64,000 nt of DNA, taken from assembly GCA_009760855.2 (NCBI GenBank), contig WPIO01000039.1:1219001-1283000 (forward strand). Direction: 5' to 3'. The stretch's first letter is position 1. Every line of letters starts with the position of its first letter. The translations under genes and the position numbers were made by a program. Source of the DNA: Cristatella mucedo (lineage: Eukaryota > Bryozoa > Phylactolaemata > Cristatellidae). Below are positions 59,285 through 64,000 of the stretch, piece by piece. Under the pieces are notes generated by a model. It was not told the DNA's origin. It made no database searches and worked only from the letters and a program-made list of their open reading frames with translations.

Positions 59285-60130
59285 GGATAGCAATAAGAAT
59301 ACATTTGATAAAGCGGCCTCGTAGAACTCAATCCATTTATGTGGGATTGGCAATTGATGGAAAGTAATCACGGTGGAGTGGTTAGTGGTAGCACGCTTGA
59401 TAACTAACAAGAATGACACTTTTTGGGGCGACATGTACATGGTCAACATGCAAGTATGGTTACTTGCAGCATGCTCCGTTTCAGCACGAATAAGCACATA
59501 AAGGTCTAATAACAGGGACCAGCTAAAAGCTGTAACTAGTAGATTCTTTTTTAGTTTATTTTTAAATATTGCACAGTCAAGGATGTCGTGACTGAAGTCA
59601 GGAGTGAGTTCCGGGCTTTGGAACCATAAAAAGTAAAGGTAGGGTCTCCAAAACATTTTAAGCTTTGCACGGGGTAAAGGTGAGCAGTTAGATTCCGAAA
59701 AGCACCTGGTCCGATTTTGAGCCTGATAGGATAGGTCTGACAGCTAGGCTTGAGCCAAAAGCAGGAGGATCAAAATGTGAGTCACTAAACCTTGAAGTCG
59801 ATGTTTTGTTTGACTGGGATTCAGTTTAGGTCGCGATACGAGAAGTTGAATGATGTGGCAACTGCGACACTACTGAAAGACAAACCGAGCCGCAGGGTTT
59901 TTTATCCAGCTGTGAGCACGTCGTTGCACACGCCGATAAACCAGCAAGCAGTGAGCTATAGAAATTAAGACGGGATGTCACAAATACGTGGACCAATTTA
60001 GTTGTAGTTTCGGTGTCTTAATATGTCCCCAAGTTTAGCAATATTATGTAGATTGATTTATGCAGGTTTGGTTGTGGTAGTGATGCGATCATCTAATGAA
60101 AGGTCGCTTTGGCACGTGAAATGTTTTGGT
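59285..60130 (-). mobile_element. Old LINE-A remnant after Y block
   Basis: Minus-strand LINE-A tail with decayed stem-loop (TTTGATAAAGCGGCCTCGTA near 59303) and worn coding sequence. Another example of the shared array position seen at 3580, 13019, 36868 and 46195. Confidence 0.8.
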
Positions 60131-60439
60131 AAAATGATAACTCGACAGCTCAGTCAGCTTGTGAAACTGAACCCAAAACTTGGGTTATTTCTTCGGCCAT
60201 GTATATAGATACTCACACAAATATAATTTGTTTATCAATTCCAATCCCAAATATTTTAAAGTGATTTAGGGATTACTTTGACGCAACCCGATAGGAAAAT
60301 TTTCAATGTGGTTCGCACCAAATTGGATTCATAATACAATAACATTCATGCGTCTGAGGAATGAGTTCAAATAATCAAGGTTGGCACCTAGAATGTGTGA
60401 TCACATAATTCTATATATTTGAGAGGCTACTTTACTGAT
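60131..60439. repeat. Short X-type segment
   Basis: The minus strand reads KFWVQFHKLTELSSYHFT near 60185-60130, resembling the HKLLIQFRTLTEVSSFHFT frame at about 42360-42300. The rest is unrecognised. Confidence 0.45.
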
Positions 60440-61184
60440 TGAGAATGAATTGTGGTCTGCCAGACTAGACGCTTCAGTGTTTATAATCTAACAATGGTGA
60501 TCATTGTATTCTGTGTTGTATAAGGACTAAGTAACATACTAACCAGTCACCAGTAGAATCCCTCAAGGCTCCCCTATTGAGGCTCCGCGTTTTAAATGTA
60601 TCCTAAAACCACTGGGTAAGTAAATTGGGCTTATGTGATCCGCTCTTACGTCTTCATTGATGATAATCAGCTTTACCTGTCGTTAAAACCGTTGGAAGCT
60701 GCTACATCTACTAGTGAACTGAATGTTTGACTTACGGTAATTCAATTCTTGTCGGCCACAGGTTTCCTTACAATAAATCAGAATATAAATAATGATCCAC
60801 TCGTTGGCATAAGTGATCGTTTGGCTTGACTAGAAAAGCGTGTTCCTTGAATTCGTGACTTCGTCGTGCGACCTTCACCGTGTGCTCTCTATGTAGTTGT
60901 CTTTTTTAATTAGCTCGTACATATAAAAACTATGGATCAAAAGACTGTATCCATAGCTAACAATCACGTCCGATGCTTGTCCTTATCTAATATCAAGGAC
61001 TTATTACCCAACGGGAGCTTGCAAAAATGTACCCACTTCCCTGGTTTTGTCAAGTCTAGCTTATTCCGATTCTATTTAGGCAAGGCCACGAAAAAAATCC
61101 GTTCAGCCTCAGTAGCTAGTCATCAGTGTAGCCACAAGTCTACATTGATGACTAGCTACGATCAGCACTATGGATATGCTTTTA
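60440..61184 (+). mobile_element. Degenerate LINE-B remnant
   Basis: Contains GATGATAATCAGCTTTACC near 60659 (decayed YADDTQLYL), a CTGGACTAGAA-like segment, and the GTAGCTAGTCATCAG segment that also occurs near 24138. The C-terminal region is missing, replaced by an inverted duplication (61112-61159). Confidence 0.75.
61112..61159. repeat. Inverted repeat, 20-base arms, 8-base loop
   Basis: GTAGCTAGTCATCAGTGTAG (61112-61131) and, after CCACAAGT, its reverse complement CTACATTGATGACTAGCTAC (61140-61159) with one mismatch. The left arm is normal LINE-B sequence, so the right arm is the new part. Confidence 0.9.
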
Positions 61185-62800
61185 TTTCCTAGGAATTGTC
61201 TCAATGCTTATCTTAAACTTAATATGTGCCGCCAAATGTAAAATGACGTGTTCTTTTAGGCTTATTTCCATATGGCCTGAGCCCCAAGTTGTTGTTTTTT
61301 TTAGTTACTGCTGGTTGTAGAGACAGCGATGCAAACTGTAAATACCGTCAAAATATTAGAGGATCCTCTGGTGTGTGAACATTGGTACACAATATGTTTA
61401 GCAATTTCATCTTTATCTAATTTGCATATAGTCCTAAACGGACTAGAAGCCAACCATCTAATTACAATTGGCACTGTGTGATCACGCATTAGCACTTGAA
61501 AGACGATTCTCGAGGACGAAGCAAATGCTGTAGTGTCGAACTTGGAGGGTATTCACCTATTTTCTAAAGCTCTTCACGTTAGACAAAGCCTTAAAGTAAT
61601 TAAAAAATAGGCTAAATGATTTTGAAGTTGTCTAACCGAAGGTATGTTCTCAAAATACTTTTTAGCGCTGCTAGACATTGCTGGGTGTCAACAGAGAGCT
61701 TAGTAGGTGGTATGGTGACTAGCCACTTCAGAAAGTAGATCGGTTTGGTTGACTAAAGCCGGAAATTTGAGTTACCTAAAAAGAAGCGACTGCAACTTGA
61801 CGTAGAATAAATGAAGGTCGGTGAGAGCTACCAATAGATGACTATAGTGAAGCTCACGGAAAATAATGCATCACTGATTAAAACTATGCACCTGCTTCCC
61901 CATTGGCATATTTTAGGACACTACCACGATGTCTAGTTCGGTAAGTTTACCTGTGCTGATGGGTGTCTAATGAAAACTAACTAAGCTGCATTAACTTCTG
62001 GACTTTGGCAATAAAATTAAGGATTTGTCGGTTGATTTTTCGTTCAGCCGCATTGCAAGCTATTGTGAAAGTCTTCGAAGTTGTGCGAGAAATATTTTCG
62101 CCTTTAATGGGTCTCGTAAGGGTTAATACTCCCATTCTGCAAACGAGTAGTGGGTGATTTGTACCACCTTCGGTTTAATCTGTTGCTGTTTGAAAGTAAT
62201 TTCTGTCAAGGTAAATTAAGAGCCAGCGTAACTCTGTCAATACTGATCCCCGATGGCCTCTGTACTAATGGATGCATCCATTCGCATAAAAACCTGTAAT
62301 ATTTTGTATAACAAGACAATATGATGTGGAACAATGCAATTTCCTTAGGTTTCGTCTTCCATTCTTGACTAAGTCTCACAAATAGATTCGCAATTAGGTC
62401 GTTTTTAGTGAAACATTACTTTCAATACATCTTGGTATCAAGGGATTAATAATGACTATTTGAATCTGGAAATTCTCTTTTTCTGCAGAAGTAGAAACAA
62501 GACATCAAAACCCGAATACCTTTCTGGTTAGTTTGAAATTGTGTGCCCTCACATGGCATAAAAATTTTATTATGTTGGCTTATCAAGTTTTAGATGACCA
62601 CAAGCCACACCACAATTCGTTGGAGGAGCCGCAAACTCAAATAATTGAAAATGATATAAAATTACAGAAACGATTTAAGGACGTTTGCTGGGACCTTGGC
62701 TTCGTGATTATCTGTCAGCCTCATAATATATTGAGTGAAGAAGGCTGTCTACTGGGCGAGGTACCTTAGTTTTTTCTATCCTACCCTAGATTGCCATTGC
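61185..62800. repeat. X block (old), partial
   Basis: Matches the upper part of 50190-52800. Minus-strand segments are KEHVILHLAAHIKF near 61245-61205, KPIYFLKWLV near 61750-61720, and ITFKQQQIK near 62210-62180. The segments seen at 50285-50800 in the other block are absent. A 78-codon plus-strand frame at 62533-62769 has no features. Confidence 0.5.
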
Positions 62801-63299
62801 ACCTGACACTCTCTAGCAGCCAAGTCACGTTCTGGATCTGATATTGCATCTCCAGGCTAGACTGGTTACTGGAAGAATTGAGGTAATGCGTTACTGCCTC
62901 AGGCTGAGACGTGCAATGGCACTTGAGTATTAAAATCAAGTTTTTTGTTCGGTGGCCTGAAAGGCATTTTATATTGTTACAGATTGATTTTTAGTTGCTA
63001 CGGCTTGCCAATGGTTACTTGTGCTAGAGTTGCTAAAAAACGCCAACATGAATGTCTGAGATCTGCCGACGTCAGCTGTGGTGTTTAAGGGTATGCTGGC
63101 ACTGTCCTTCAGGGGCTCTTAATCGGCTTTTTGGTATGCAGGCGGCAGAAAACTCATATGGACAACAGGCTGCCGAAATCTCTCTTTGGATCGGTTCTTG
63201 CGACCGCTAATGCACGATCAAACTATTCGCATCCTGTTTGAATCGACTCTGCAACTACGTTTGGCTGAGGCACTCAACCCCCTTTAGGCTATTCATCAC
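62801..63299 (+). repeat. Old GAACTGCCAAT-type segment (degraded)
   Basis: Diverged counterpart of 5040-5530 (CCAGGCTAGACTGGTTACTG near 62852). The GAACTGCC motif itself has become GATCTGATATTGC. No gene seen. Confidence 0.6.
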
Positions 63300-64000
63300 T
63301 AATAACCATATTTATTGAATTCGGCATAAAAAATTGAGTGAGTAAAACAAACAGCCTGATGTAAAACCTGTGGTGATTCTGTCCAATAAAAAAAGCTACT
63401 AGCTTCCTCATAAAAACTAATAACAGCACTGCATTGGTAAAACTTGGTTAAAAATTCTTAAATAAGTGCTGAAATTCTGGAAAAACGACAGAAAACTGGC
63501 CAGGTGTTTAATTTCATGATGATGCCAGCAACGCCTACATCTATTAGTCTAGGAAGAGAGGCGTGGGATTAACTGCTAGTAGTTCAGAGGCTCGCAGTAG
63601 AGTATCAAAGAGCGTGAACAAAACACAAGCGCCTGTGTTATAGCAAAGCTAACAGCCAGGTTTGTCGCCAGATGAGTCCAGCCATTTGATTTTGAGACAG
63701 CTACGGTTCCTTGAGAACGCCCAGACCATCGCCGAATTAAATTGAACCAGTGACAGTTTACTTTGTGTGCCTGCCTTTTACAAATGCCCTCACGCCCCGA
63801 AGAGGAATTACGAAGTATTCAATAGATTTTAAAATCCAAAAATCCGATCGTACACTCGTTACAGGTATTTCATACTGAAATATACGTATCAAGTGCCTGG
63901 ACCTTCCCAAAAAAAATGTGTGGACCTTCTCCAGAAAATGAAGCCTTTCTATTGCTGTTGAGTATTCGTCGAGCATTCACTTTACGTCCTTTCGATGTGT
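63300..64000 (+). repeat. Core repeat, old copy, to window end
   Basis: Core to about 63740 (TTCCTTGAGAACGCCCAGACC near 63708), then the post-core CAAATGCCCTCACGCCCCGA segment. The array appears to continue past the window. The last 150 bases show nothing recognisable. Confidence 0.65.

Larger units (their letters stand above)
23031..64000 (+). repeat. Old, rearranged part of the same array
   Basis: Blocks of the young unit recur here in the same orientation but more diverged, and often deleted or reordered. P-type blocks lie near 28740, 31860, 38940 and 55200. Core-type blocks lie near 25930, 34480, 44560, 57720 and 63300. Peptide-gene relics lie at 30513 and 37395. Blocks beginning near GAACTGCCAAT lie near 25450, 44090, 52810 and 62845. 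LINE-B remnants and X blocks recur beside each other. I infer an older round of the same tandem duplication that has since decayed. Confidence 0.8.

Overview
The window looks like nuclear DNA of a multicellular animal. It is AT-rich and dominated by decayed non-LTR retrotransposons, tRNA-derived SINEs and microsatellites. Its only intact genes are two copies of a small two-exon gene for a secreted cysteine-rich, chitin-binding-like peptide. No bacterial features (operons, Shine-Dalgarno sites, IS elements, CRISPR) are seen. L2/CR1-like LINEs and CBM14-type peptides are common in aquatic invertebrates such as lancelets, molluscs and cnidarians, but the phylum cannot be fixed from this sequence.

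Layout. Positions 1-23030 are three direct tandem copies of one segmental unit: copy 1 is 1-8391, copy 2 is 8392-17831, and copy 3 is 17832 to about 23030 (partial). Copies 1 and 2 are nearly identical over long stretches; copy 3 is more diverged, especially after about 21430. In order, a unit holds: a purine-rich GACA/GAGA microsatellite (P), a non-coding block (Q), a roughly 430-bp repeat (core 1), a block Y, an old LINE-A tail on the minus strand, an AT-rich minisatellite, a second core-like repeat (core 2), the secreted-peptide gene, and about 1.1 kb of downstream sequence. From about 23 kb to the end the same blocks recur as older, rearranged copies, broken by deletions and younger insertions. 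They include two dead copies of the peptide gene (30513-31086 and 37395-37807). Further blocks occur only there: a LINE-B remnant and an X block.

Mobile elements. Family A is an L2/CR1-like LINE whose 3' end is a stem-loop (around GCGCC...GGCGC) followed by (ATT)n. It appears as at least ten 5'-truncated or fragmentary pieces, one only about 76 bp long. Family B is a related LINE, mostly a worn remnant at a recurring array position. One tRNA-derived SINE carries the family-A 3' tail and sits in the signal-peptide exon of a dead gene copy. A second tRNA-derived SINE lies at 35.7 kb.

Biology. The picture is birth and death of a small secreted gene by segmental tandem duplication: young intact copies at one edge and dead copies in an eroded flank, with a likely gene-conversion patch in one dead copy. 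The X blocks share minus-strand reading-frame similarity that may be relics of a lost multi-exon gene; this is tentative. All similarity statements come from reading the sequence by eye, without alignment software or database searches.
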